Part shown: positions 1 to 8,025 of the stretch, in pieces
Layout: each line of letters opens with the position of its first letter
Position numbering within the stretch: position 1 is the first letter of the stretch
DNA from: Thermoplasmatota archaeon
GTDB taxonomy: Archaea; Thermoplasmatota; E2; DHVEG-1
DNA length: 35,270 nucleotides
Direction: 5' to 3'
NCBI GenBank assembly: GCA_030619765.1
Contig: JAUXAU010000033.1
Coordinates: 1-35,270 of the forward strand
Position numbers and translations under genes: made by a program
Notes under the pieces: generated by a model
What the model saw: only the letters and a program-made list of their open reading frames with translations
What the model was told of the DNA's origin: nothing
The model's database searches: none

Positions 1-34
1 CTTGTATATCCTTTACGGATAATAAAAACTTCAT
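1..34 (-). CDS. Possible start of a divergent gene (edge-truncated)
   Basis: Reading the minus strand, an ATG at 34 opens a frame that stays open to the window edge and begins MKFLLSV. A G-rich stretch (complement of 38-47) lies just upstream and could act as a ribosome binding site. An in-frame alternative at 47 is in another frame. Only 11 codons are visible, so this may be chance. It matters because it would make the two palindromes at 42-99 lie between divergent genes. Confidence 0.2.
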   Translation of the reverse strand, partial: MKFLLSVKDIQ

Positions 35-41
35 TCTGGCA

Positions 42-60
42 TCCCATCCACTGGATGGGA
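42..60. repeat. 19-bp palindrome (9-bp arms, 1-nt centre)
   Basis: TCCCATCCA-C-TGGATGGGA is a perfect inverted repeat around one central base, followed by a G-rich run. It sits upstream of the nob1 TATA box. It could be an operator or a hairpin; the spacing of one base disfavours a stable RNA loop and favours a protein-binding site. Confidence 0.5.
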
Positions 61-74
61 AGGGTGGGTGGAGG

Positions 75-82
75 TTTAAATA
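75..82 (+). promoter_or_regulatory. Probable TATA box for nob1
   Basis: TTTAAATA preceded by a purine-rich GGAGG, an arrangement like archaeal BRE/TATA. Transcription would begin near 105, giving a leader of about 50 nt before the ATG at 154. Confidence 0.45.
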
Positions 83-99
83 GGATATGGCATATCCTA
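81..99. repeat. Second 19-bp palindrome overlapping the nob1 promoter
   Basis: TAGGATATG-G-CATATCCTA is again a perfect 9-bp inverted repeat around one base. Its first bases overlap the TATA-like element, and its centre lies 39 bp from the centre of the palindrome at 42-60. This position, directly downstream of a TATA box, is where archaeal repressors often bind. Confidence 0.5.
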
Positions 100-153
100 C
101 TTAATTGAATAAAAAATCTAATGTGACAAAGTCAAGATAATTTAATTTTTATT

Positions 154-672
154 ATGAAAAAACAAATTTTTATAATAGACACATCAGCAATTCTTTCAGG
201 AAAACCTATTAATTTAGGTAATGCAAATATGGTAACAACACCTTCTGTTTCTGAAGAGTTGACTCCAGGAGGAAGGGATTATAGAATATTCCAATTTCTT
301 CAAGAAAAGGGACTTGCAATTCAATCGGCATCAAAAAAATCGATAAATAAAATAAAAAAAACTGCTGAAGAAACAGGAGATAAGGATAGATTATCATCTG
401 CAGATGTTGAAATACTTGCACTGGCCTTAGACATTAACAAAAACGATAACAAAGAAGCTGTTATTCTAACAGATGATTACTCCATACAAAATGTTGCAAA
501 TACTTTAAACATAGAATTCCAAAGCTTTTCTCAAAGAGGGATAACAAAAAAGTTTAAATGGCATTACCGTTGTCCAGGGTGCGGAAAACAATTTAAAGAA
601 TCAATAAAGATCTGTCCCATATGTGGAACAAAAACAAAGATTTCGATAAGCCATATAAATCATATAAAATAG
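154..672 (+). CDS. nob1: Nob1-type rRNA maturation endonuclease (PIN + zinc ribbon)
   Basis: 172-aa protein. The PIN nuclease core starts at once (FIIDTSAIL, putative catalytic Asp9), with further acidic PIN positions in SSADVEILALA and ILTDDYS. A short C-terminal zinc ribbon follows (CPGCG and CPICG pairs near residues 139-160). This domain order and length are those of archaeal Nob1, which cleaves the 3' end of pre-16S rRNA in late small-subunit maturation. The ATG has no clear ribosome binding site; the start is chosen because the PIN core begins right after it. The signal peptidase gene follows after 9 nt, so the two are probably co-transcribed. Confidence 0.9.
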   Translation: MKKQIFIIDTSAILSGKPINLGNANMVTTPSVSEELTPGGRDYRIFQFLQEKGLAIQSASKKSINKIKKTAEETGDKDRLSSADVEILALALDINKNDNKEAVILTDDYSIQNVANTLNIEFQSFSQRGITKKFKWHYRCPGCGKQFKESIKICPICGTKTKISISHINHIK

Positions 673-681
673 GGATTTTGC

Positions 682-1509
682 ATGAATATCAAAGGAAAGT
701 TTTTACGATTTTGGCGAAGCGACAACGAGAAGATATCACTGATACGAGATATACTTGTCGCTTTGATGGCAGTTCTAATAGTTTTGCTACTTCTGTGGAC
801 ATATACAGGACAATGGTTTGCTGCACCAATGGTAGCTATTGAATCAGGGAGTATGGAACACGACAACTCACCTTTTGGACGATTTGGTACAATAGACGCT
901 GGTGATATGGTTCTTGTTCAGAAAGTGTATTCTAGAGACGATCTTATTACCCACGGTGGGAACTTCGGTGGTGCGAGTGAAACGGAAGACCCAAATAACT
1001 TTTTTTATGGAGATTGGGGTGATGTAGTTATCTACAAACCCTTGGGCAGAGATGACGTCTCTCAGATCATCCATAGGCTCATGTGTTGGGTTGACGTCGA
1101 TACATATGGAGAAAAAACAACGTATACAATTGCAGAGTATGGTGTATTCAACGAGACATCAATTACCATATCTGAATTAGGATTACAGAATAGCAAACCA
1201 TCATGGGCTCATTCAGGTTACCTAACAATGGGAGATAATAATCCTCATATTGACCAGAAGCCGGGAAGCAGCATATGTCCTCAGCCGATAAAACTCAGTT
1301 GGATATCAGGGAAAGCAAGACTGGAAATACCATGGCTTGGTACAATAAATCTATTTTTTGAGGATTTAATGGGCGGAAAAAACACGGTAAGTAACGTGCA
1401 CGAAGATAGTTTGATATGTTTGGGAATAGTGATAGTAATACTTGTTTCAATACCCGTAATACTGGATATCAAAGATTATCTAAAGGAAAAGAAAAATCGA
1501 TTACCATAA
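682..1509 (+). CDS. Type I signal peptidase, S26B (Ser/His) family
   Basis: 275-aa membrane protease that removes signal peptides from secreted proteins. Membrane segment at about residues 22-42, then ESGSMEH with the nucleophile Ser57. The general base is His131 (IIHRLM) instead of the bacterial Lys, as in archaeal and ER signal peptidases. TMGDNN near 182-187 carries the conserved Asp185. A second hydrophobic segment (about 243-262) anchors the C terminus. An insert of about 35 residues (about 82-115) lies between the first boxes. The start has GGGATTTT just upstream. The several secreted proteins in this window are plausible substrates. Confidence 0.9.
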   Translation: MNIKGKFLRFWRSDNEKISLIRDILVALMAVLIVLLLLWTYTGQWFAAPMVAIESGSMEHDNSPFGRFGTIDAGDMVLVQKVYSRDDLITHGGNFGGASETEDPNNFFYGDWGDVVIYKPLGRDDVSQIIHRLMCWVDVDTYGEKTTYTIAEYGVFNETSITISELGLQNSKPSWAHSGYLTMGDNNPHIDQKPGSSICPQPIKLSWISGKARLEIPWLGTINLFFEDLMGGKNTVSNVHEDSLICLGIVIVILVSIPVILDIKDYLKEKKNRLP

Positions 1510-1532
1510 TCTTTGTCTTATTAAGATAAACA

Positions 1533-2237
1533 TCAACTGGTATACCAATCTGGATAGTACGCATATTGTATGGGGTCTTCTACTCCTACATCTTTAAATC
1601 CTTTTAACCGCAATACACATGAATCACAACGACCACAGGCAAGTTCCCCTCCCCTATAGCAAGACCAGGTATCTGCAAGTGGGACATCAAGCTTCAAGCC
1701 TGTTTTGATAATCTCAGATTTTGTTAACTGTAAAAGAGGTGCCTCTATTTTGATTGATCTCCCTTCAACTCCTTTTTTAGTGGCCAAATCCGCCATTTTT
1801 TGATATGCTTGTATGTATTCGGGTCTGCAATCGGGATAGCCTGAATAATCTACTGCATTCGCTCCTATAAATATCGCATCTGCATCAATTGATTCAGCAT
1901 ATGCTAATGCCAATGAAAGAAAAACAGTATTTCGTGCTGGAACATATGTTGATGGAATTTCCTTGCCAATATCTTTCAAATCATGATCTTGAATAGGGTC
2001 AGATGAAGTCTTAAAAAGAGAGGATTTGCCAAACTTTTGAAAATCGACATCAAGCATGATGTGATCCTTTACTCCAACTGCCTGAGCGATTTTATTTGAA
2101 CTATCAATCTCTTTTTTATGAAGTTGACCATAGTTAAAAGAGATGGCATATATCTCATATCCTTGCTCCTTTGCAATAAAAGAAGTTACACAAGAATCAA
2201 GACCACCAGAAATCAGGCATACTGCTTTTTTCACCAT
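1533..2237 (-). CDS. queC: 7-cyano-7-deazaguanine (preQ0) synthase QueC
   Basis: 234-aa PP-loop ATPase that converts 7-carboxy-7-deazaguanine to preQ0, the base archaeal TGT inserts at tRNA position 15 on the way to archaeosine. The nucleotide-binding SGGLDS lies at residues 10-15. The C-terminal zinc site is Cys193 plus the cluster C201/C204/C207 (ELACGRCDSC). Length is normal. It is the last gene of the minus-strand operon, starting 4 nt after queD ends. QueE and TGT are not in the window. Confidence 0.95.
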   Translation of the reverse strand: MVKKAVCLISGGLDSCVTSFIAKEQGYEIYAISFNYGQLHKKEIDSSNKIAQAVGVKDHIMLDVDFQKFGKSSLFKTSSDPIQDHDLKDIGKEIPSTYVPARNTVFLSLALAYAESIDADAIFIGANAVDYSGYPDCRPEYIQAYQKMADLATKKGVEGRSIKIEAPLLQLTKSEIIKTGLKLDVPLADTWSCYRGGELACGRCDSCVLRLKGFKDVGVEDPIQYAYYPDWYTS

Positions 2238-2241
2238 AGAT

Positions 2242-2718
2242 TTAACCTACGATTTTCTCTGCCCGTGCTCCTTGACCAAAGCCTTCATCTACGCCAATAT
2301 CTATTTTTTTTACATTTTTAGGCAGATCCATTTTTTTTAATAGTTTCTCCAAGATATATTCTGCAAGATTTTCAGCAGTGGCATTTTTTATTGGAAGAAG
2401 AATGCAATCTTCCCTTGGAAAAACGTAATTTTTACCGTCAACGTTAATTCTTATTTCTTTCTTCGCTACAGCAACACTCTCATTTTTCTCTGGAATCAAA
2501 ATCCTATGGTCTAATTTATCTGCAATTTCCCTGAGAGCAGATTTCAACAATGAGAAATCAACTATGAATCCTTGTTCGTCTTTTTCCCCATACACATGAG
2601 AATGAATTGCATAGGTATGCCCGTGTAAGAATCTGCATTTTTTATGACCTGATAAAAGATGGCTCGATGAAAAACGTATATTTGCTTTCCATCCATCGAT
2701 TTCAAGTGAGGTTAACAT
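2242..2718 (-). CDS. queD: 6-carboxytetrahydropterin synthase QueD (PTPS family)
   Basis: 158-aa member of the 6-pyruvoyl-tetrahydropterin synthase family; makes 6-carboxytetrahydropterin from dihydroneopterin triphosphate in the preQ0 pathway. Zinc ligands are visible as His20 and the HGH pair His32/His34; Cys28 in GHKKCRF matches the QueD catalytic cysteine. The C terminus keeps the Glu region (VDEGFGQGARAEKI). Its place directly before queC supports QueD rather than a biopterin-type enzyme. It starts 10 nt after the cysteine desulfurase stop. Confidence 0.92.
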   Translation of the reverse strand: MLTSLEIDGWKANIRFSSSHLLSGHKKCRFLHGHTYAIHSHVYGEKDEQGFIVDFSLLKSALREIADKLDHRILIPEKNESVAVAKKEIRINVDGKNYVFPREDCILLPIKNATAENLAEYILEKLLKKMDLPKNVKKIDIGVDEGFGQGARAEKIVG

Positions 2719-2728
2719 ATGAGGCCTC

Positions 2729-3898
2729 TCATTTAGTCCATAACGGGGACATCGATCTTAATTGATCAACTATTTCTTGGATTACTTCAGAGACATACGA
2801 AACTTCGTCTTCCATATTTTCTCGCCCCAAAGTAATTCTTAAAGAACCATGAGAATCAATTGGACTTAATCCTAAAGCTGTGAGCACATGCGATGCCTGC
2901 AATTTCTTAGAAGAACATGCAGAGCCTGTAGCAGCAGCAATTCCTTTTTCATCCAATCTCATAAGTAATGATTCTCCTTCGATGCCAGTAAAACGAAAAT
3001 GGGCATTATTTATAAGCCTTTTTTCAGGATGCCCATTCAAATAGCTTTCTTCAATTTGTAAAACGTTTTTAATCAATTTATCTCTTAAATTTTTAATATA
3101 TTTTGTATCCTTCTCCATTCTTTTCTTTGCCAGTTCACAAGCCTTACCTAATCCGATAATCCCGGGAATGTTATGCGTACTGCTCCTTAATCCTTTCTCA
3201 TGTCCACCACCATGAACAATGGGTTGAATTTTCACACCTTTTTTAATATATAAGGCTCCAACTCCTTTTGGTCCATAGATCTTGTGAGAAGAGATAGAAA
3301 GCAAATCGATGTTTAACTTATTTACATCAATGGGTACTTTTCCAATAGCCTGCACAGCGTCGGTATGAAAGGGTATGTTGTTTTCTTTTGCTATCTTTCC
3401 GATTTCTTCAATGGGCTCTATTGTACCAATCTCATTATTAGCAAGCATTATGGTAATTAGAAAAGTGTTTTCAGAAATAGAATCCTTTAAATCATTAATT
3501 TTTACAATACCGTATTCATCCACGGGAAGATATTTTACTTTAAATCCTTGGGTCTCTAGGTGTTTACATGTCTCTAAAACTGCAGGGTGTTCAATTGCTG
3601 ATGTAATAATGTGAGGTCCCCTTGATTCTCTTATGTTTTTATTTTGATAAGCTGCACCTTTAATTGCAATGTTATCTGACTCGGTTCCTCCTGCTGTAAA
3701 TATAATTTCATCTTCCTTTGCATCTAACAAATCAGCTACTTTTTTTCTTGATTGATCAAGACTTTTGCGTGCTTCTCGTCCAAATGAATGAAGCGAAAGA
3801 GGATTTCCAAAATATTCAGAAAAAAAAGGCAACATTGCATCTATTACTTCTTTGTCTACTTTAGTAGTAGAGGCATGATCCATAAAAATTTTTTTCAT
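2729..3898 (-). CDS. Cysteine desulfurase (NifS/IscS class)
   Basis: 389-aa PLP enzyme that takes sulfur from cysteine. The PLP-binding Lys206 is in SSHKIYGPKG, His104 stacks on the cofactor (AIEHPAV), HTDAVQAIG provides the conserved Asp and Gln, and catalytic Cys328 lies in the long mobile loop GSACSSKKLQASHVL, which places it in group I (NifS/IscS) rather than SufS. Its ATG abuts the nadA stop exactly (TAAATG), so it is translationally coupled to quinolinate synthase, a [4Fe-4S] enzyme. I infer that it supplies sulfide for NadA and possibly other clusters. No IscU-type scaffold is nearby. Confidence 0.93.
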   Translation of the reverse strand: MKKIFMDHASTTKVDKEVIDAMLPFFSEYFGNPLSLHSFGREARKSLDQSRKKVADLLDAKEDEIIFTAGGTESDNIAIKGAAYQNKNIRESRGPHIITSAIEHPAVLETCKHLETQGFKVKYLPVDEYGIVKINDLKDSISENTFLITIMLANNEIGTIEPIEEIGKIAKENNIPFHTDAVQAIGKVPIDVNKLNIDLLSISSHKIYGPKGVGALYIKKGVKIQPIVHGGGHEKGLRSSTHNIPGIIGLGKACELAKKRMEKDTKYIKNLRDKLIKNVLQIEESYLNGHPEKRLINNAHFRFTGIEGESLLMRLDEKGIAAATGSACSSKKLQASHVLTALGLSPIDSHGSLRITLGRENMEDEVSYVSEVIQEIVDQLRSMSPLWTK

Positions 3899-4816
3899 TT
3901 AATCGCCTCGCCCTATATCCATCATTCTTTGCAAAGGCAACCTCGCCTTCTGCATTATCGTTTCAGATAATTCTATCTTAGGTTCTAAACTTTCCATACT
4001 TTTTAAAACTTTTTCCAAGGTTATCTTCTTCATATTTGGACAAATTGCTGATTTTAACGAGTAAAAGGTTTTGTCAGGATTTTCCTTTTTTAACCTGTAA
4101 CAAAGCTCTCTTTCTGTTCCGATTATAAATTCCTTTGAATCCGCTTTTGAAACATAATTAATCATACCCTGAGTTGAAAACACCTGATCTGCGATATCTA
4201 TTACCTCGGGTCTACATTCAGGGTGCACAATGGTCTCAGCATCTTGATGCTGTTTTTTAATTTCTAGTATTTCATCCTTAGTAATTTTATGATGTGTTGG
4301 ACAGATACCCGGCCATAAAATAAGATTCTTATCATGTATGAACCGCTTAACATAAAGCCCGAGATTGGTATCAGGAATAAATATGATGTCTTTCTTCTTA
4401 ATGCTTTTAACCACTTTTACTGCATTCGATGATGTACAACAAATATCTGTCTGTGCTTTTACATCAGCAGTTGTATTAACATACGCAACAACTTCTGCCT
4501 GGGGATTTTTTTCTATAAACCAGCCGAGGCTTTCAACATCCACCATAGCAGCCATAGGGCACTGTGCTTTTTTATCAGGATGAACTACAATCTTATCTGG
4601 ATTAAGAATTTTTGCACTTTCAGCCATGAAATCTACGCCACAAAACACTATCGCCTTTGCATCTGTTTCAGCAGCTTTCATAGCCAGGCCTAACGAATCG
4701 CCAAGAAAATCAGCAATATCCTGTACTTCCGGACGTTGATAGTTGTGCGCGAGAATTACTGCATTATGTTTCTGTTTTAGTTCTTTTATCTTTGTCTCAA
4801 TTTCTTTTTTATTCAT
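3899..4816 (-). CDS. nadA: Quinolinate synthase NadA
   Basis: 305-aa [4Fe-4S] enzyme that condenses iminoaspartate with dihydroxyacetone phosphate to quinolinate for NAD synthesis. The three cluster ligands fit Cys86 (AQCPMA), Cys172 (GICPTHH) and Cys259 (AICPNM). The N terminus carries LAHNYQRPEVQDIADFLGDS, typical of the family. It is the first gene of nadA - nifS - queD - queC. No nadB, aspartate dehydrogenase or nadC gene is present here, so the rest of the pathway must lie elsewhere. Confidence 0.95.
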   Translation of the reverse strand: MNKKEIETKIKELKQKHNAVILAHNYQRPEVQDIADFLGDSLGLAMKAAETDAKAIVFCGVDFMAESAKILNPDKIVVHPDKKAQCPMAAMVDVESLGWFIEKNPQAEVVAYVNTTADVKAQTDICCTSSNAVKVVKSIKKKDIIFIPDTNLGLYVKRFIHDKNLILWPGICPTHHKITKDEILEIKKQHQDAETIVHPECRPEVIDIADQVFSTQGMINYVSKADSKEFIIGTERELCYRLKKENPDKTFYSLKSAICPNMKKITLEKVLKSMESLEPKIELSETIMQKARLPLQRMMDIGRGD

Positions 4817-4852
4817 AGAATAAAACCCATGTGTTTTTGTCCTGAATAACCA

Positions 4853-4866
4853 AAATAAACATAAAG
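4853..4866 (-). promoter_or_regulatory. Probable promoter of the nadA operon
   Basis: On the minus strand this A/T stretch reads TTTATGTTTATTTT, a TATA-like element about 40 nt upstream of the nadA ATG, which would place the start of transcription near 4835. It shares the 132-bp divergent spacer with the promoter at 4902. Confidence 0.35.
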
Positions 4867-4901
4867 GTTGCCCTCATCTATTTTTATTCTACGAAGGCAA
4901 A

Positions 4902-4911
4902 TCTATTTATC
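4902..4911 (+). promoter_or_regulatory. Probable TATA box for the 4949 - 6675 genes
   Basis: TCTATTTATC lies about 40 nt before the ATG at 4949, with an AAGGATGG ribosome-binding-like stretch at 4934-4941. Transcription would start near 4932. Confidence 0.4.
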
Positions 4912-4948
4912 TATGATAATGAATTACATTTAGAAGGATGGATATAAG

Positions 4949-5383
4949 ATGGATGTATTATCAGTCATCGTAGGCATAATTATTGGAATTATTTCTGTCG
5001 GACTTGCAATCGAATTGGGGATGAAGAAGACAAATCCAACGCAACCTGCATCACGACCTACACATAAATGGAGTTTTTCAGAGATATCAAATCCCAGGAT
5101 TATTGCTGAACATATGGGAGATATGGAACTCCCAAAGAATGCGAAAGTAGTTGTAAACCGATACGATAACAAAGACCTGTTTAAAGGATTAGAAGTAAAA
5201 GAACATTCTGGCATACGAGGAAATTTTATTCTTGGAGATGACAGAGCGCTTATTTTATCAGGCCCTATAAAAGAAGATGAGTTAGGCATATGGACTATTG
5301 AAAAAGGGATGCTAGATAGACTAAATGAATATTTTGAAGACAGCTGGACCAAAGCAACAAATATGAAACATAAAGAGCAGTAG
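4949..5383 (+). CDS. Membrane-anchored protein of unknown function
   Basis: 144 aa. The first 24 residues form one hydrophobic segment (VLSVIVGIIIGIISVGLAIE), followed by a Thr/Pro-rich linker and a soluble domain from about residue 40. I do not recognise a named family. The last 45 residues (DDRALILSGPI ... GIWTIEKGMLDRLNEYFE, then SWTKA) resemble the end of the PLD-like sensor domain of TrmB-type archaeal regulators, which also runs from a 'DDR.ALI.SGP' strand to 'GIWT...L...FE.LW.KA'. That would make this a half-domain tethered to the membrane without the winged helix. This is a resemblance by eye only. The stop is 2 nt from the next ATG, so the gene is coupled to the deaminase. Confidence 0.75.
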   Translation: MDVLSVIVGIIIGIISVGLAIELGMKKTNPTQPASRPTHKWSFSEISNPRIIAEHMGDMELPKNAKVVVNRYDNKDLFKGLEVKEHSGIRGNFILGDDRALILSGPIKEDELGIWTIEKGMLDRLNEYFEDSWTKATNMKHKEQ

Positions 5384-5385
5384 AT

Positions 5386-6675
5386 ATGAGCGTTCTCATT
5401 AAAAATTGCACCATTCTTACTCAGAATAAAAAAAGAGAGCAACTACGTGGAGATATCTACATAGAAGATCAAGATATCATCCAAGTTTCTAAAAAACCTA
5501 TTTCTACAGAAGCTGACTATAAAATAGACGGTAATAATAAATTAGTTTTACCTGGACTAATAAACACTCATACTCATATCCCAATGACTCTATTGAGGGG
5601 TTATAGTGATGATGTTATTTTACAGGAATGGTTAGAGCAAAGAGTCTGGCCTGTAGAAGCACGGATAGATAGTAAGTCAGTTGAAATTGGTACTAAACTT
5701 GGATTGCTTGAAATGATATCCTCAGGTACAACCACGTTTATGGACATGTATTTTTTTGAAGATACAATTGGAAAAACTGCAGAAAAAGCTGAGATGCGTT
5801 CATTCATTGGTTTTGCCTTTATTGATTTTGGTACACCAGAATACAATCCAGAAAAACTAGTTCCAGAATGTGAACAATTCGTTAAAAGATGGAAAGGTCA
5901 TGAAACCATTAAACCTGTTATTGCACCTCATGGTATATATACATGTGGCCCAGAAAATCTTCAGAAATCACTCGAAATTGCAAACAAACATGATGCTCTT
6001 CTACATATTCACTGTTCTGAAACCCGTGAAGAGGTATATGATGTTCAAAAGAAGTATAAACTAAGACCTGTAGGGGTACTAAAGAAGTATGGTCTTCTCT
6101 GTGATAAAATGGTTCTTGCTCATTGTGGATGGATTACAAAAAACGAGATTATGGATATAAAAAATGGGGGAGCAAAGGTTTCTCATTGTCCTGTGAGTAA
6201 TATGAAAATAGCAACTGGTGGTTATGCACCCATTCCTGAAATGCTGGAGGCAAACGTTGTTGTAAGTCTTGGTACAGATGGAGCAGCTAGCAATAATACA
6301 TTAGACATGTTTGACACTATGAAATTCTGTGCTTTAGTTCATAAACAACATCGTTGGGACCCAAGCATTCTTCCAGCGCAAACAGTATTGGATTTTGCAA
6401 CTATTGATGGAGCTCGAGCGTTGGGTATAGAAAAAAAAGTCGGTTCCATCGAAGAGGGAAAAAAAGCTGATGTCATTATGATTGATTTAAATAAGCCTCA
6501 TCTCACACCACAACATGACTATGTATCGCATCTAGTTTATGCAGCACGGGGAGGCGATGTATGTACTACAATAACAAATGGAAAAGTTTTGATGCTTGAA
6601 AACAAATTTTTAACATTAAATTACAACAAGGTAATTGAGAACGCAGAAAAATGCGCTAAATGGTTAACTTGTTAA
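5386..6675 (+). CDS. dadD: 5'-deoxyadenosine/SAH/MTA-type deaminase (amidohydrolase)
   Basis: 429-aa metal-dependent hydrolase. Metal ligands His62/His64 are in NTHTHIPMTLLRG; further sites are LLHIHCSETREE, MVLAHCGW and LGTDGAASNNTLD. The stretch after the first histidines (DDVILQEWLEQRVWPVEA) is diagnostic of the MTA/SAH deaminase branch. In methanogens the characterised member deaminates 5'-deoxyadenosine, the by-product of radical SAM enzymes, and also SAH and MTA. The actual substrate here cannot be read from sequence. A radical SAM protein is encoded at 22417, and QueE (elsewhere) would also make 5'-deoxyadenosine. The permease gene follows after 25 nt. Confidence 0.85.
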   Translation: MSVLIKNCTILTQNKKREQLRGDIYIEDQDIIQVSKKPISTEADYKIDGNNKLVLPGLINTHTHIPMTLLRGYSDDVILQEWLEQRVWPVEARIDSKSVEIGTKLGLLEMISSGTTTFMDMYFFEDTIGKTAEKAEMRSFIGFAFIDFGTPEYNPEKLVPECEQFVKRWKGHETIKPVIAPHGIYTCGPENLQKSLEIANKHDALLHIHCSETREEVYDVQKKYKLRPVGVLKKYGLLCDKMVLAHCGWITKNEIMDIKNGGAKVSHCPVSNMKIATGGYAPIPEMLEANVVVSLGTDGAASNNTLDMFDTMKFCALVHKQHRWDPSILPAQTVLDFATIDGARALGIEKKVGSIEEGKKADVIMIDLNKPHLTPQHDYVSHLVYAARGGDVCTTITNGKVLMLENKFLTLNYNKVIENAEKCAKWLTC

Positions 6676-6700
6676 ACACATTTTCCTTATCGAGGATGCA

Positions 6701-7951
6701 ATGTTAAACTTAATCGGAGTGATCGTTGCATTCATCGCTATGATCATTCTAATCAGAAAAAAGTTCAACTTTGGTCTTTCAATAATTATTGGTGCATTAA
6801 TTGTAGGATTCTTCTCACTACAAACAATTGAGCTTATTGACATACCAAAAGCAATCATTGAAGCAAGTATCTATTCATTTGAAGAGCAACAGATCTATAC
6901 TGAAACATTAGAACTTGCAATTTTAATGACTATGATTTTTGTTCTTGCAAAAAGCATGCAGAAAACCGGATCTATCACAAAATTAATCGATAGTTTACGA
7001 ACTTTTTTTTCAAAAGGAGGTACACTAGGAGTTATTCCTGCTGTTTATGGATTAATGCCTGTTCCAGGTGGTGCATTATTTTCTGCACCTTTGATTGATA
7101 AAGAGGGAGACAAATTTGGATTAAATAAGAATCAAAAGAACTACCTTAATGTCTGGTTTAGGCATATTTGGTTTCCAATTTATCCAATTTCTGCAGCCAT
7201 GATTCTTTTATGTAGTGAAAAATTTGCAAATATCAATATTTATAATCTTGTTATATTAAATATTCCCGCATTCTTTTTAATGATAATAATAGGAATAATT
7301 GTGTTAAAAAAGGTAGTAATAAAAACCCCATCAGCGACTACACAACAAAAGAATTTTCAAGGACTTATTTATCTTATTCCACCTTTGATACCTATTTTAG
7401 TTTATGCAGTATTACAATTCTTTGACATACCACGAACTCGTTCATTTATCATTGGTGTTTTCTTAGGTTTACTTTTATTATATTTAATGGTAAAATTACC
7501 TTCAAAAGAATATGCTCAAATTCTCAAAAAATCATTGACATGGAAATTTGCCCTCGTAATATTTGGTATTATAATATTTAGACAAATGATTGAAGTTTCT
7601 GGAGCAACAGAAATAATTGAAACAGGAATAAATTCGATTGCAATTCCTTCGATCCTATTAATAATTATAATTCCATTGTTTTTGGGTACAGTAACTGGAT
7701 ATAATTTAGGTGCAATTGCACTGTCATTTCCAATTATTGCATCGTTACAAGGTGACATTGGATCTGTAAGTTTTGCAAGTATAATATTTATGAGTTCATT
7801 AGCAGGATATCTTATATCTCCAATACATCTATGTAATGTGCTAAGTAGCGAATATTTAAAGACAGATACAACAAGAATGTACAGATTTTATATTCCTTCT
7901 ATTATTATGTTGTTATTAATCCATAGTATTATTGTAATGGTTTTGATCTAG
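6701..7951 (+). CDS. DUF401 family integral membrane protein (putative permease)
   Basis: 416 aa, almost entirely hydrophobic, with about 10-11 membrane segments. The conserved loop AVYGLMPVPGGALFSAP near residues 118-134 is the signature of DUF401, a family in the ion-transporter superfamily that includes gluconate and citrate permeases. The second half holds a matching re-entrant-like LFLGTVTGYNLGAIALSFP. No substrate is known. Position 25 nt downstream of the deaminase suggests co-transcription and possible uptake or export of a purine or amine compound, which is inference only. Confidence 0.8.
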   Translation: MLNLIGVIVAFIAMIILIRKKFNFGLSIIIGALIVGFFSLQTIELIDIPKAIIEASIYSFEEQQIYTETLELAILMTMIFVLAKSMQKTGSITKLIDSLRTFFSKGGTLGVIPAVYGLMPVPGGALFSAPLIDKEGDKFGLNKNQKNYLNVWFRHIWFPIYPISAAMILLCSEKFANINIYNLVILNIPAFFLMIIIGIIVLKKVVIKTPSATTQQKNFQGLIYLIPPLIPILVYAVLQFFDIPRTRSFIIGVFLGLLLLYLMVKLPSKEYAQILKKSLTWKFALVIFGIIIFRQMIEVSGATEIIETGINSIAIPSILLIIIIPLFLGTVTGYNLGAIALSFPIIASLQGDIGSVSFASIIFMSSLAGYLISPIHLCNVLSSEYLKTDTTRMYRFYIPSIIMLLLIHSIIVMVLI

Positions 7952-7959
7952 AGATAAAA

Positions 7960-7969
7960 TTTTTATAAG
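7960..7969 (+). promoter_or_regulatory. Probable TATA box for the 8026 gene
   Basis: TTTTTATAAG lies 57-66 nt before the ATG, giving an estimated leader of about 35 nt that includes the strong ribosome binding site at 8014. Confidence 0.4.
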
Positions 7970-8013
7970 CAGATCTTTTCCCTGATGGCTATGGAATCAT
8001 TAAAAATAAATAA

Positions 8014-8020
8014 GGTGATC
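8014..8020 (+). promoter_or_regulatory. Perfect archaeal Shine-Dalgarno site GGTGATC
   Basis: GGTGATC is an exact complement to the usual 3' end of archaeal 16S rRNA and sits 5 nt before the ATG at 8026. It is the strongest such site in the window and fixes the start of the downstream gene. Confidence 0.75.
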
Positions 8021-8025
8021 AAATA

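Noticed and set aside
1..108. Plus-strand open frames reaching in from the left edge
   Set aside because: Two frames are open for 80-108 nt by chance length; neither shows recognisable protein features, and the palindromes and TATA element suggest intergenic DNA.
4930..5442. Minus-strand 170-codon open frame over the 4949 gene
   Set aside because: It is antisense to a gene with a sensible membrane helix, a ribosome binding site and coupling to the deaminase; its translation looks like shadow coding rich in Ser, Phe and Ile.
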